Source: Candidatus Cloacimonadota bacterium
GTDB lineage: Bacteria; Cloacimonadota; Cloacimonadia; Cloacimonadales; JAIOQZ01
Length of the DNA: 64,000 nucleotides
Direction: 5' to 3'
NCBI GenBank assembly: GCA_021108395.1
Contig: JAIOQZ010000011.1
Span: 51,898-115,897, forward strand
Each line of letters opens with the position of its first letter. The first letter of the stretch is position 1. This document shows positions 10,412 through 19,635 of the stretch, one piece after another. Made by a program: the position numbers and the translations under genes. The notes under the pieces are model-generated. The model was not told the origin of the DNA. It ran no database searches and saw only the letters and a list, made by a program, of their open reading frames with translations.

Positions 10412-11038
10412 ATGGCCATACCCGGCAGCCCGCTGCATTTCAAGAAACTTATCGGCGAGAAGGTCTTTCTTTCGCCAATCAACCCCGGAGACGCCGAGAA
10501 GTTTACCACTTGGCTCAACGATCTCGAGGTCACGCAGTTCCTGACCATCAGCCACCGCATCTACAGCCTGGTGAAGGAGCAGGCCTATCTCGACAATAAA
10601 GCGCGCTCCGACGCCTACGCCTTCTCCATCCTCGACGACGAGAGCAAGAAGCTCATTGGCGTATGCGAGCTGTTCGACGTCAACTGGATCAACGGCACGG
10701 CGGAGCTGGGCATATTCATCGGCGACAAGAACTTCTGGGGTCGCGGCTTTGGTCGGGACGCCATAACCCTGCTGCTCGATTTCGGTTTCAACCTGCTCAA
10801 CCTGCGCAACATCATGCTGTGGACAGACAGCTTCAATCCTCGCGGCATCAAATGCTACACGAGCTGCGGGTTCCAGGAAGTCGGCCTGCGCCGCAACGCA
10901 CGCACCATCGCCGGTGAGACCCACGATATGCTGATGATGGACATCACCAACGACGACTTCGAGGGCGCCTTTGTGAAGGGCGTATTCGAGAAAGCGCGTT
11001 CGAGTGATGGCCCGACACAATTGGAGATCGTCACCTGA
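10412..11038 (+). CDS. GNAT family N-acetyltransferase (RimJ/RimL type)
   Basis: LGIFIGDKNFWGRGFGRDAITLLLDFGFNLLNLRNIMLWTDSFNPRGIKCYTSCGFQEVG. Confidence 0.85.
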   Translation: MAIPGSPLHFKKLIGEKVFLSPINPGDAEKFTTWLNDLEVTQFLTISHRIYSLVKEQAYLDNKARSDAYAFSILDDESKKLIGVCELFDVNWINGTAELGIFIGDKNFWGRGFGRDAITLLLDFGFNLLNLRNIMLWTDSFNPRGIKCYTSCGFQEVGLRRNARTIAGETHDMLMMDITNDDFEGAFVKGVFEKARSSDGPTQLEIVT

Positions 11039-11040
11039 CC

Positions 11041-12156
11041 ATGTTCACGCGAATTCGAGGTCAGCAGCGGGCGGTGGAGCTGCTGCAGCGCGCCTTGCGG
11101 GATGACCGCACCGCGCACAGCTATCTGTTTCACGGGCCGCAGGGTGTCGGCAAGGTTACTGCGGCGCTGGCGCTGGGCATGGCGCATAACTGCCTGGCGC
11201 CCAAGTTGCGCCGTCCCTGCGGCGAGTGCAACTCGTGCCGCAAGTTCATCACGTTCAACCACCCCGATCTGCTCTACATCTTCCCCACGCCCAACCTCAG
11301 CATCACGCCCGAACGCGAGATAAAGGACAAGGCGCTGGCCGAACAGTACGAAGCCTACCTCGAAAACCGCCGCAAGCACCCCTGGCGCGAGTTTCTCTTC
11401 ACCAGCAGAACCGGAATCCGGCTCGATATGATTCGCATGTTGCAGCATCACGTCATTCGCACCCCGCTCGAGGGGCGGTTCAAGGTGTATATCATCGAGG
11501 ACGCGGAGACGATGGGCAGGCAGGCCGCCAACGCCTTCCTCAAGACGCTCGAAGAACCGCCCGCCGACACCCGCATCATCCTCACCACCACGCGACCGCA
11601 CCTCCTGCTGCAAACCATCCTCTCACGCTGCCAGAAAGTGCCCTTTCAGCCGCTCACCAGACAGATCATCGAGACCGAGCTGATCGAGAACCGCTCGCTG
11701 GAAAACATCGAGGCCAAGACCTACGCCCGCATTGCCGGGGGTAACATGGAAAAGGCGCTGCGACTGGTCGAGGAAGGGCACATCGAGGCGCGGCAACTGG
11801 CCATCGAGTTCGTCGAGATCCTCATCGCGCAGGACGACAACGAGTTTCTCGATTTCCTCGAACGCTCACATCAGGGCAAGGTGCACGCGGTCTATGACGA
11901 ACTGCTCACCTACCTGGCCGTGTGGCTGGCCGATGTGGGACTGTATAAGGACGACCCCGACCAGATCGCCAATATCGACAAGACGCACCTGTTCGACCAC
12001 TTCTACGCCCACCGCGTCGATGCCGATGAACTCATCAGCGATCTGCTCGACACGCTCGACGGCCTGCGCCGCCGACTGAGGGGCAACGTGAACCCACGAC
12101 TCGTGCTCACGCGGGTGTATCATATCCTGGGGGAGGCGTTCGGGTTTAGTCGGTGA
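11041..12156 (+). CDS. holB: DNA polymerase III subunit delta' / clamp-loader AAA+ ATPase
   Basis: YLFHGPQGVGKVTAALALG, Cys4 zinc motif CLAP..CGECNSCRKF, AETMGRQAANAFLKTLEEPP. Confidence 0.9.
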   Translation: MFTRIRGQQRAVELLQRALRDDRTAHSYLFHGPQGVGKVTAALALGMAHNCLAPKLRRPCGECNSCRKFITFNHPDLLYIFPTPNLSITPEREIKDKALAEQYEAYLENRRKHPWREFLFTSRTGIRLDMIRMLQHHVIRTPLEGRFKVYIIEDAETMGRQAANAFLKTLEEPPADTRIILTTTRPHLLLQTILSRCQKVPFQPLTRQIIETELIENRSLENIEAKTYARIAGGNMEKALRLVEEGHIEARQLAIEFVEILIAQDDNEFLDFLERSHQGKVHAVYDELLTYLAVWLADVGLYKDDPDQIANIDKTHLFDHFYAHRVDADELISDLLDTLDGLRRRLRGNVNPRLVLTRVYHILGEAFGFSR

Positions 12157-12249
12157 GATAATGCTTGCTCAATACCGAAAGACATCTATCCTGTATGATG
12201 GTAAGGCTTATAAATAACGCAACAATGCCGGTGAAAAAGGAACAGCTGT

Positions 12250-12615
12250 ATGGCGCGTGTGCTCATAGTCGATGATTCGCCCTTCATGATCAGTTTATTG
12301 CGCAGTCTGTTCGAAAAAGCAGGGCACGAAGTGGTTGCCGAGGCAGCCGACGGAATCCACGCCTACATGGAGTATGAGAAGCATAAACCTGACATGGTCA
12401 CCCTCGATCTCAACATGCCCCTTCTCAATGGAATTGATACGATCGGTATCCTGCTTGAGAGTTTCCCCGATGCCAACATCATCGTCATCAGTTCGGAGCA
12501 GAATCGAGACACGATCACCGACTGCATCAAGAAAGGCGCCAATCACTACATCATCAAGCCGGTGTCGATCGAGAAGATCAAGACCGCTGTGACTAAGGTT
12601 CTTCAATCCCACTAA
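12250..12615 (+). CDS. CheY-like single-domain response regulator
   Basis: ARVLIVDDSPFMISLLRSLFEKAGHEVVAEAADG...DMVTLDLNMPLLNG...KPVSIEKI. Confidence 0.92.
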   Translation: MARVLIVDDSPFMISLLRSLFEKAGHEVVAEAADGIHAYMEYEKHKPDMVTLDLNMPLLNGIDTIGILLESFPDANIIVISSEQNRDTITDCIKKGANHYIIKPVSIEKIKTAVTKVLQSH

Positions 12616-13718
12616 TGCCTGTATAGCTCCAGCAGTTCCCGCACGGCCTGCGTCACCGGTTTTTTGCCCTCTTCTACCTCGCGTTCGCAGCCGGCCAGGC
12701 GCGTCTTCACCGTTTCGTCCTGATAGAAGGCGCGTGTCAGCTCGTTGCGCAGCATGGCGTGCATCCACTGCTTTGCCTGTTGCCGCCGCCGCCGCTCGAA
12801 CTCGCCGCTCTCGTCAGTGAGCCGCCGGAAACGGGTGATCATCTCCCAGATTTCATCAATGCCGGTGTGCTCGTGCGCCGAGCACACCAGTGACGGCGTA
12901 CGCCAGCCAGGAGTAGCGGGCGCCAGGTAATGCAGGGCGCGCTCGAACTCGCTGCGCGCCAACAGCGCCGCTTCGCGGTTTGCGCCGTCGGCCTTGTTGA
13001 TGACCACTGCGTCGGCCAGCTCGACAACGCCCTTCTTGATGGCCTGTAGCTCATCACCGGCGCCGGCGATCTTGAGCAGCAGGAAGAAATCGACCATCGA
13101 GCGCACGGTTATCTCGTTCTGCCCCACGCCCACCGTCTCCACCAGGATAACGTCATAGTCGGCGGCTTCGCACAGGGCGATGGTCTCGCGGGTTTTGCGG
13201 GTGACGCCGCCCAGTTCGCCGCCGGAGGGTGAAGGACGGATGAAGCAGTCGCGCTCACGGCTCAGAAGCTCCATGCGGGTCTTGTCTCCGAGGATGCTGC
13301 CACGGGTGCGACTACTGCTCGGATCCACCGCCAGCACGGCCAATCGGTGCCCTGCGCGGATGAGATCGAGGCCAAGCGCCTCGATAAAGGTGCTCTTGCC
13401 TGCGCCGGGTACGCCGGTGATGCCGACTCGGATCGAGCCGCACCTGTGTGCGCTGAGGTGTTGCAGCACCTCCTGACCAATGTCGATATGGTGCGAGGCG
13501 TTGCTCTCGATGAGGGTGATGACGCGGGCAAGGATGGCGCTGTCGCCGCGTAACACGCCGTCAACGTAGTCGTCCACCGACAGCTCGCGACGTCTGGCGG
13601 GGGACACGCCTTGTGTGTGCTCTTTCCTACGCACACCCTTCATCACGCGGGTGGCGAATTCCTCGCCGGCGTTGTCGGGCGTCCATTCGGGGCGACGTGG
13701 CGGTTTTTTGTCTGGCAT
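12612..13718 (-). CDS. meaB: Methylmalonyl-CoA mutase-associated GTPase MeaB
   Basis: RVGITGVPGAGKSTFIEALG, AVLAVDPSSSRTRGSILGDKTRM, VETVGVGQNE. Confidence 0.95.
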   Translation of the reverse strand: MPDKKPPRRPEWTPDNAGEEFATRVMKGVRRKEHTQGVSPARRRELSVDDYVDGVLRGDSAILARVITLIESNASHHIDIGQEVLQHLSAHRCGSIRVGITGVPGAGKSTFIEALGLDLIRAGHRLAVLAVDPSSSRTRGSILGDKTRMELLSRERDCFIRPSPSGGELGGVTRKTRETIALCEAADYDVILVETVGVGQNEITVRSMVDFFLLLKIAGAGDELQAIKKGVVELADAVVINKADGANREAALLARSEFERALHYLAPATPGWRTPSLVCSAHEHTGIDEIWEMITRFRRLTDESGEFERRRRQQAKQWMHAMLRNELTRAFYQDETVKTRLAGCEREVEEGKKPVTQAVRELLELYRH

Positions 13719-13723
13719 ACAGG

Positions 13724-15889
13724 CTACCCGAGCCGCTTTTCGATCTCCTCGAGGGTGCGCATCGCGGACTGCGGCAACACCGTGCCGGGTCCGAATATCG
13801 CGGCTGCGCCATGCTCGTAGAGGAAGTCGTAGTCCTGCGCCGGAATAACGCCGCCGGCCACCACCATGATGTCCTCGCGCCCCAGCCTGCGCAGTTCGTC
13901 GATGAGTTGCGGCAGCAGGGTCTTGTGTCCGCCGGCCAGCGAGCTCATGCCGATGACGTGCACGTCGTTCTCGACAGCCTGGCGCGCGGTTTCCTCCGGT
14001 GTCTGAAACAACGGGCCGATGTCAACGTCGAAGCCCATGTCGGCGTAGGCCGTGCTTATCACCTTAGCCCCGCGATCGTGGCCGTCCTGGCCCATCTTGG
14101 CAATGAGGATGCGTGGACGGCGGCCTTCGCGCTCGGCAAAGGCGTCGGTAAGCTTGCGCACGTCTTCAACGGCGCCGCCTTTACCATATTCGCTGCTGTA
14201 AACGCCGGAAATGCTTTGTATCACGGCTTTGTGCCTCCCAAAAATCTTTTCCATCGCGTCGGATATCTCGCCCAGCGTGGCGCGGGCGCGCGCCGCCTCG
14301 ACCGACAGTTCGAGCAGGTTGCCCTCGCCGGTTTCCGCCGAATGCGTAATGGCGTCCAGCGCACGTTGCGTCCGCGACTCGTCGCGCTCGTCGCGCAGCT
14401 TCCGCAACCTGCGAAGCTGGGCCTGACGTACGCTGGTGTTGTCCACCTCGAGAATTTCGATAGGTTCTTCGCGTTCAAGGCGATAACGGTTGATACCGAC
14501 GATGGTTTCCTTGCCGGAATCGATGTGCGCCTGACGTCGCGCCGCCGCTTCCTCGATGCGTATCTTGGGCAGGCCCGACTCGATGGCCTTTGTCATCCCG
14601 CCCAGCTCCTCGACCTCGCTGATGTGCGTCCAGGCGCGTTTGAGCAGTTCGCCGGTGAGCGCCTCGACGTAGTATGAGCCTCCCCAGGGGTCCACCACGC
14701 GGCAGATGCCGGTTTCATGTTGCAGATAGAGCTGCGTGTTGCGGGCGATGCGCGCCGAGAAGTCTGTGGGCAGGGCGATGGCTTCGTCAAGCGAATTGGT
14801 GTGCAGCGACTGCGTATGCCCCAGCGCCGCGCCCATTGCCTCGATGCAGGTGCGCGCTATGTTGTTGAACGGGTCTTGCTCGGTGAGCGACCAGCCGGAT
14901 GTCTGTGAGTGGGTGCGCAGCGCCATGCTCTTAGGATTCTTCGGGTTGAAGTCTTTGATGAGCTTGGACCAGATGAGACGCGCCGCCCGCATCTTGGCCA
15001 CCTCCATGAAATAGTTCATGCCAATCGCCCAGAAGAACGACAGTCGCGGCGCGAATGCGTCTATGTCGATTCCCGCGGCGATGCCGGTGCGAACGTATTC
15101 GAGGCCGTCGGCCAGTGTGTAGGCCATCTCGAGATCGGCGCTGGCGCCCGCTTCCTGCATGTGGTAGCCGCTGATGCTGATCGAGTTGAACTTTGGCATG
15201 TGCTTCGAGGTAAAGGTGAAGATGTCGGCGATGATGCGCATACTGGGTTCAGGCGGATAGATGTAGGTGTTGCGCACCATGTATTCCTTGAGAACGTCGT
15301 TCTGGATGGTGCCGATGAGCTGCTCCAGCTTCACGCCCTGCTCTTCGGCAGCCACGATGTAGAACGCCATAATGGGCAGCACCGCGCCGTTCATGGTCAT
15401 CGACACCGACATCTTGTCCAGCGGGATGCCGTCGAACAATATCTTCATGTCGAGGATTGAGTCCACCGCCACGCCGGCCTTGCCCACGTCGCCCACCACG
15501 CGGGGGTGGTCGGAGTCATAGCCGCGATGCGTGGCCAGGTCGAAGGCGATGGAGAGGCCTTTCTGTCCGGCGGCGAGGTTGCGCTTGTAGAAGGCGTTGC
15601 TTTCTTCGGCTGTGCTGAACCCGGCGTACTGACGCACCGTCCATGGCCGCATGACATACATGGTGGCATAGGGGCCACGCAGGTATGGCGGCACACCGGC
15701 GGTGTAGCCCAGATGTTGCAGGTCGCTCATGTCGTCGCGGGTGTACAGGGGCTTCACGCCAATCTGCTCGTGGGTACGCCACAGCAGTTTGTCCATATTC
15801 TCGGTCACCTGACTGCGAATCTGTTCTTCACTGGCTTCGCGGTCGGCGGATGTGAAATCGGGGGCGATTTTCGTTAAATCGACGCTCAT
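13724..15889 (-). CDS. mutB: Methylmalonyl-CoA mutase large (B12-binding) subunit
   Basis: [52 protein letters not shown]-terminal cobalamin-binding [15 protein letters not shown]. Confidence 0.96.
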   Translation of the reverse strand: MSVDLTKIAPDFTSADREASEEQIRSQVTENMDKLLWRTHEQIGVKPLYTRDDMSDLQHLGYTAGVPPYLRGPYATMYVMRPWTVRQYAGFSTAEESNAFYKRNLAAGQKGLSIAFDLATHRGYDSDHPRVVGDVGKAGVAVDSILDMKILFDGIPLDKMSVSMTMNGAVLPIMAFYIVAAEEQGVKLEQLIGTIQNDVLKEYMVRNTYIYPPEPSMRIIADIFTFTSKHMPKFNSISISGYHMQEAGASADLEMAYTLADGLEYVRTGIAAGIDIDAFAPRLSFFWAIGMNYFMEVAKMRAARLIWSKLIKDFNPKNPKSMALRTHSQTSGWSLTEQDPFNNIARTCIEAMGAALGHTQSLHTNSLDEAIALPTDFSARIARNTQLYLQHETGICRVVDPWGGSYYVEALTGELLKRAWTHISEVEELGGMTKAIESGLPKIRIEEAAARRQAHIDSGKETIVGINRYRLEREEPIEILEVDNTSVRQAQLRRLRKLRDERDESRTQRALDAITHSAETGEGNLLELSVEAARARATLGEISDAMEKIFGRHKAVIQSISGVYSSEYGKGGAVEDVRKLTDAFAEREGRRPRILIAKMGQDGHDRGAKVISTAYADMGFDVDIGPLFQTPEETARQAVENDVHVIGMSSLAGGHKTLLPQLIDELRRLGREDIMVVAGGVIPAQDYDFLYEHGAAAIFGPGTVLPQSAMRTLEEIEKRLG

Positions 15890-17955
15890 ACCGTCACTCC
15901 TGTCTGCCGTGCGATGGCGGCCAAAACTTCCCACGCGTTTGCGCGAACGTGAATAAATTCGTCGATGCCCGCCTGCCGGTAGGTCTCGACCATATCCTTC
16001 GGGTAACCCGCCAGCACGGCCACAACCTTCGGTTGTTTATGCTTCATCGCACTGACAAACGCGGGCACAAGCTCAGGGAATGTGTCGTCGGTCGAGCAGA
16101 GCACGGCCACGGCAGCGCCTGCTTCGGCGGCAGCTTTGGCCGCAGCTTCGGGTGTCGCCAGTCCGCTCTGCGCCACTACCTCGTAGCCGCCCGGCTCAAA
16201 GAACCCCTGCGACCAGTCCAGGCGCGCCTTGTGCTGCCGCAACGGCCCCATGCCGGCCAGAAAGACCCTGCGGTTCCTGCCGCTGGTTTGCACTGCGAGG
16301 CGCAGGCGTTCCCACGGCTCACTCAATCGCAACGGCGGCACAGGCGTCACTTGCGGCCATGCTTTGGCGCCGGCAAAGAGCAACTCGCGCAATTGGCCGA
16401 CGGTGCAACCACCGCGACAGGCCGTCATCATCGAGGCTACCAAGTCGTTCATGCGCAACCCAAAGGGTTGATTTGAGCGGCCAAGCCTCACGGCCTCGGC
16501 GCGTTCGGCGCCCACGTCGGTCGCCTCGGCAGGCAGTTCCGGTTCGTGATGATTGACATACATATTGAGGCCCACCTTGACGTCACGGCGAGCGGCGACC
16601 TTCTTGCAGCGCTCGGCCAGAACGGCGGCAACCTCGCGCTGAGGGCCGCCCCCGGCCAGAGCTTCGGCCAGTCCGCCGTCTGCCTCGATGCCTTGCAGCA
16701 TTTCCCAGGCTTTACGGGCAACCTCGTCCGTTAGCCACTCGACGAAGTAGCTGCCACCGGCGGGGTCGAGCACATGGTCGATGTGCGCTTCTTCGCTCAG
16801 AATGAGATGGATGTTGCGCGCCATGCGGCGGGAGTGTTCCACCCCCTGGCGCAGTGGCGCGTCAAATGTGTCGATGCCAATGCTGTCTGCCGCGCCCACA
16901 ACCCCGCTGAAGGCTTCTGTGGTGGCGCGCAACGAGTTCACATATGGGTCAAGCGTGGTGGCATGGAAAGAAGATGTGCGCACATGGATACGCATTTTGG
17001 CAGCCTCGTCGTCGCCCCCGAACGCCCGCACGACGTTTGCCCACAGCATTCGCGCAGCGCGCAACTTGGCGATCTCGGCGAAGAATACCGGCCCCAGCCC
17101 GAAGGAAAACTCAATGCCGGCGGCTGCGTCGTTTGCGCTGACGCCACGCTCGATGAGCGCACGCAAGTAGGCCACGCCGGCGGCCAGCGCGCAGGCAAGT
17201 TCCTGAACGCCGCTGGCCCCCGCCTCGTGCCACACGATGCCGGACGCGGACAGGGGCCTCATGCCCGCTGTATGCTTGCCGCAGTATGTGATCATTGCGG
17301 CGAGAATGTCGTAGATGTCATCGAGAGGCAGCGGCAGCTTGCCACTGCCGGCCAGTTCGCCCAGTGGGTCTATGCCGCCGGCACCGTGAAGCGCGCCGCC
17401 TGCCGCCTCGAGCAGCATCGGCAGGTAGAACATGCCGCCCAGCCCAGCGTCGATGCGCACAGGCACGGCTGCGAGATCGACATCCCTCAGCGCGGCCTTG
17501 ATGTCGGCAAGACTTGAGGCGGACAGGCCGTCGGCGCCAACGCTGTCGGCTGGCGCTTCGTCGGCGTCCTGGCCGGCGCGCCCGGCGGCGTCGATGTTGA
17601 GCGCCACTGCGTTGAGTCCACGGCCAAGCGCACTCAAAAGCGCTTTGTTCCAGTGGGCCGGCGCGCCGACAGCCGGTGGCTGCGCCATCGACCACGGCTG
17701 CTGGTGGTAGCCCTGAGGACGTGTGCCGCGCACATAGGGGAACTGCCCGGGCAGAGCGGCAGTGTACGGCAGGTTTCTGGCGTCGTCACTGGTAAAGATG
17801 CCATCCCAGGTGATACCCTCGGGAGTGGCTGTGCGCATAATCTTGTCGTAGGGCGTGCCCTTGAGCAATGCCTCGGCAGCCTTGCGCCACTGTTCGGGTG
17901 TGGCGTCGGGGAATGCGCCAGGCAAATCGAGCGGCGGCAGCTTGTTGTCAGTCAT
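15886..17955 (-). CDS. mutA: Methylmalonyl-CoA mutase small subunit
   Basis: [58 protein letters not shown]; overlaps mutB start by ATGA; ORF extension to 18993 not supported. Confidence 0.92.
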   Translation of the reverse strand: MTDNKLPPLDLPGAFPDATPEQWRKAAEALLKGTPYDKIMRTATPEGITWDGIFTSDDARNLPYTAALPGQFPYVRGTRPQGYHQQPWSMAQPPAVGAPAHWNKALLSALGRGLNAVALNIDAAGRAGQDADEAPADSVGADGLSASSLADIKAALRDVDLAAVPVRIDAGLGGMFYLPMLLEAAGGALHGAGGIDPLGELAGSGKLPLPLDDIYDILAAMITYCGKHTAGMRPLSASGIVWHEAGASGVQELACALAAGVAYLRALIERGVSANDAAAGIEFSFGLGPVFFAEIAKLRAARMLWANVVRAFGGDDEAAKMRIHVRTSSFHATTLDPYVNSLRATTEAFSGVVGAADSIGIDTFDAPLRQGVEHSRRMARNIHLILSEEAHIDHVLDPAGGSYFVEWLTDEVARKAWEMLQGIEADGGLAEALAGGGPQREVAAVLAERCKKVAARRDVKVGLNMYVNHHEPELPAEATDVGAERAEAVRLGRSNQPFGLRMNDLVASMMTACRGGCTVGQLRELLFAGAKAWPQVTPVPPLRLSEPWERLRLAVQTSGRNRRVFLAGMGPLRQHKARLDWSQGFFEPGGYEVVAQSGLATPEAAAKAAAEAGAAVAVLCSTDDTFPELVPAFVSAMKHKQPKVVAVLAGYPKDMVETYRQAGIDEFIHVRANAWEVLAAIARQTGVTV

Positions 17956-18135
17956 ACTTGCTCCCATAGTGCGATAACTTATATCCTGTGCTAAAGTCTT
18001 GTAAGTACGAAATGTTAAGGTGGGCTTGGATGTCAATGAAAAAACGAGTTGACAAACAAGAGCCACTCGCCCCATATTATCTTTGGTCTTTTGTTTGTAA
18101 TGTTGATTTTTCATTACTAATGATAAGGAGGAACG

Positions 18136-19110
18136 ATGAAACGTTTCACATTGCTTGTTATCTTGAGCCTCGTGGCGGGGGCTATGTTCGCCCAGAACCT
18201 CACCTGCTACGATGTGCAGTACACCGCCAACCCCGATGGCGTGTCGCCCTATTTCGGGCAGAATGTCGTTGTCGAAGGCATCGTGAGCGCCGTCTTGTGG
18301 AAAGGCTATGCCAGCTTTTTCATCTCCGACCCGGCCGGCGGAGCCTGGAGCGGCGTGTTTATCTATGACCTGGAAAACGAGTATGGCTACGATCTTGCCC
18401 TGGGAGACATGGTCGAAGTGCATGGCCTGGTTGACGAATACTATGACATGACCGAGATCAAGGATCTCACCGATGTGGTAGTGGTCAGCTCGGGCAACCC
18501 GGTTCCCGATCCCTGCGACATCACCACATACCAACTGTCCACACAGGAAGATTACGAGGGCGTTCTCGTCCGCGTCAACAACGTCACCGTCACCCAGGAC
18601 CTGGACGACCACAACCAATGGTTCGTCGATGACTACGCCTACCGCACCGAAGCGCAGATCGACGACGGCTTCTTCTACCTCGACGAAGTAATGCCGCCCA
18701 TCATCATCACCATCGGCGATACCTACGACTATCTCATCGGCCTTGTCGATTATTCCTACGACGAATTCGGCCTCAATCCGCGGACGCCGCAAGACATGGG
18801 CATCGGCGTAAGCGTGGACGAAGAAACCATCGCCGCGCTTGCGGTTCTGAGTAACTATCCCAACCCGTTCAATCCAGAGACCACCATCGTATTCAGCATG
18901 GTTGAACCCGCCACCGCCGACCTCGCCATCTACAACGTCCGCGGCCAGCGCGTGCGTCACTTCGGCGCCCAGTCCTACGACAGCGGCGAGCACCGCATCA
19001 CCTGGAACGGCGCCGATGACAGCGGCCGTCCGGTGGCCAGCGGCGTCTATTTCTTCAAGATAGGCTCGGGACGCTACACCGCCACCAAGAAGATGATCCT
19101 GCTCAAGTAA
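18136..19110 (+). CDS. Secreted OB-fold-like protein with type IX secretion C-terminal sorting domain
   Basis: Signal peptide; C-terminus SNYPNPFNPETTIVFSM...YNVRGQRVR...GEHRITWNGADDSGRPVASGVYFFKI..KKMILLK. Confidence 0.85.
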   Translation: MKRFTLLVILSLVAGAMFAQNLTCYDVQYTANPDGVSPYFGQNVVVEGIVSAVLWKGYASFFISDPAGGAWSGVFIYDLENEYGYDLALGDMVEVHGLVDEYYDMTEIKDLTDVVVVSSGNPVPDPCDITTYQLSTQEDYEGVLVRVNNVTVTQDLDDHNQWFVDDYAYRTEAQIDDGFFYLDEVMPPIIITIGDTYDYLIGLVDYSYDEFGLNPRTPQDMGIGVSVDEETIAALAVLSNYPNPFNPETTIVFSMVEPATADLAIYNVRGQRVRHFGAQSYDSGEHRITWNGADDSGRPVASGVYFFKIGSGRYTATKKMILLK

Positions 19111-19128
19111 CCGAGCATTGTAATATCA

Positions 19129-19156
19129 CGAAGCCCCGCTTAACGGCGGGGCTTCG
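19129..19156 (+). terminator. Stem-loop terminator after the T9SS-tail protein gene
   Basis: cgaagccccgc-ttaacg-gcggggcttcg hairpin directly after stop codon. Confidence 0.75.
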
Positions 19157-19177
19157 TTGTGCAAAAAGGTGAGCCGT

Positions 19178-19600
19178 TCAGTAGCGCATCGTTATGCCAA
19201 GCGCCAGGTCGTCACCGGTAACCTCGAAATGGCAGTCCTTCCACCTGGGCGGCCCCATGCGCGGCTTGGGGTTGTTCGAGGCGCCATAGCCCTCTTTGGG
19301 TATGCCTATCCAGTTGGTGTCCATCTTGCCGTTGCCATTTTCGTCGTGCATGACCCTGATGGCATAGACGCCCGGCGGCACATCCTCGATGACAAAAACC
19401 ACCCGGCCGTTTTCTATGGCGGCGTGAGCCTGGAAAAATGCCTCGCCTTGGCCATTTTTAAAACTGTCCTCGCCGCTTAATAACGACATCATCACCATGC
19501 CATCATCAGACCTGACCCCCGAAACCTCGATGGTGAGGGTGGCCTGCGCCCAGACAGTTGCCGTCATGGCCAGCGCAAGCAATATCAATCGGTATCGCAT
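19178..19600 (-). CDS. DUF2141 domain-containing protein
   Basis: Signal peptide, LTIEVSGVRSDDGMVMMSLLSGEDSF..., YAIRVMHDENGNGKMDTNWIGIPKEGYGASNN. Confidence 0.88.
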   Translation of the reverse strand: MRYRLILLALAMTATVWAQATLTIEVSGVRSDDGMVMMSLLSGEDSFKNGQGEAFFQAHAAIENGRVVFVIEDVPPGVYAIRVMHDENGNGKMDTNWIGIPKEGYGASNNPKPRMGPPRWKDCHFEVTGDDLALGITMRY

Positions 19601-19635
19601 ATTATCTCCTTCATAGTTTTTTGCAGCAGCCTCGC

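Noticed and set aside
18050-18085. Sigma-70 promoter ttgaca...tattat upstream of the T9SS-tail gene
   Set aside because: Spacing between the boxes is about 20 bp, too long for a confident call.
17956-18993. N-terminal extension of the mutA ORF to 1035 aa
   Set aside because: The extra ~340 codons are antisense to the T9SS-tail gene; a clear MutA start ([23 protein letters not shown]) lies at 17955.
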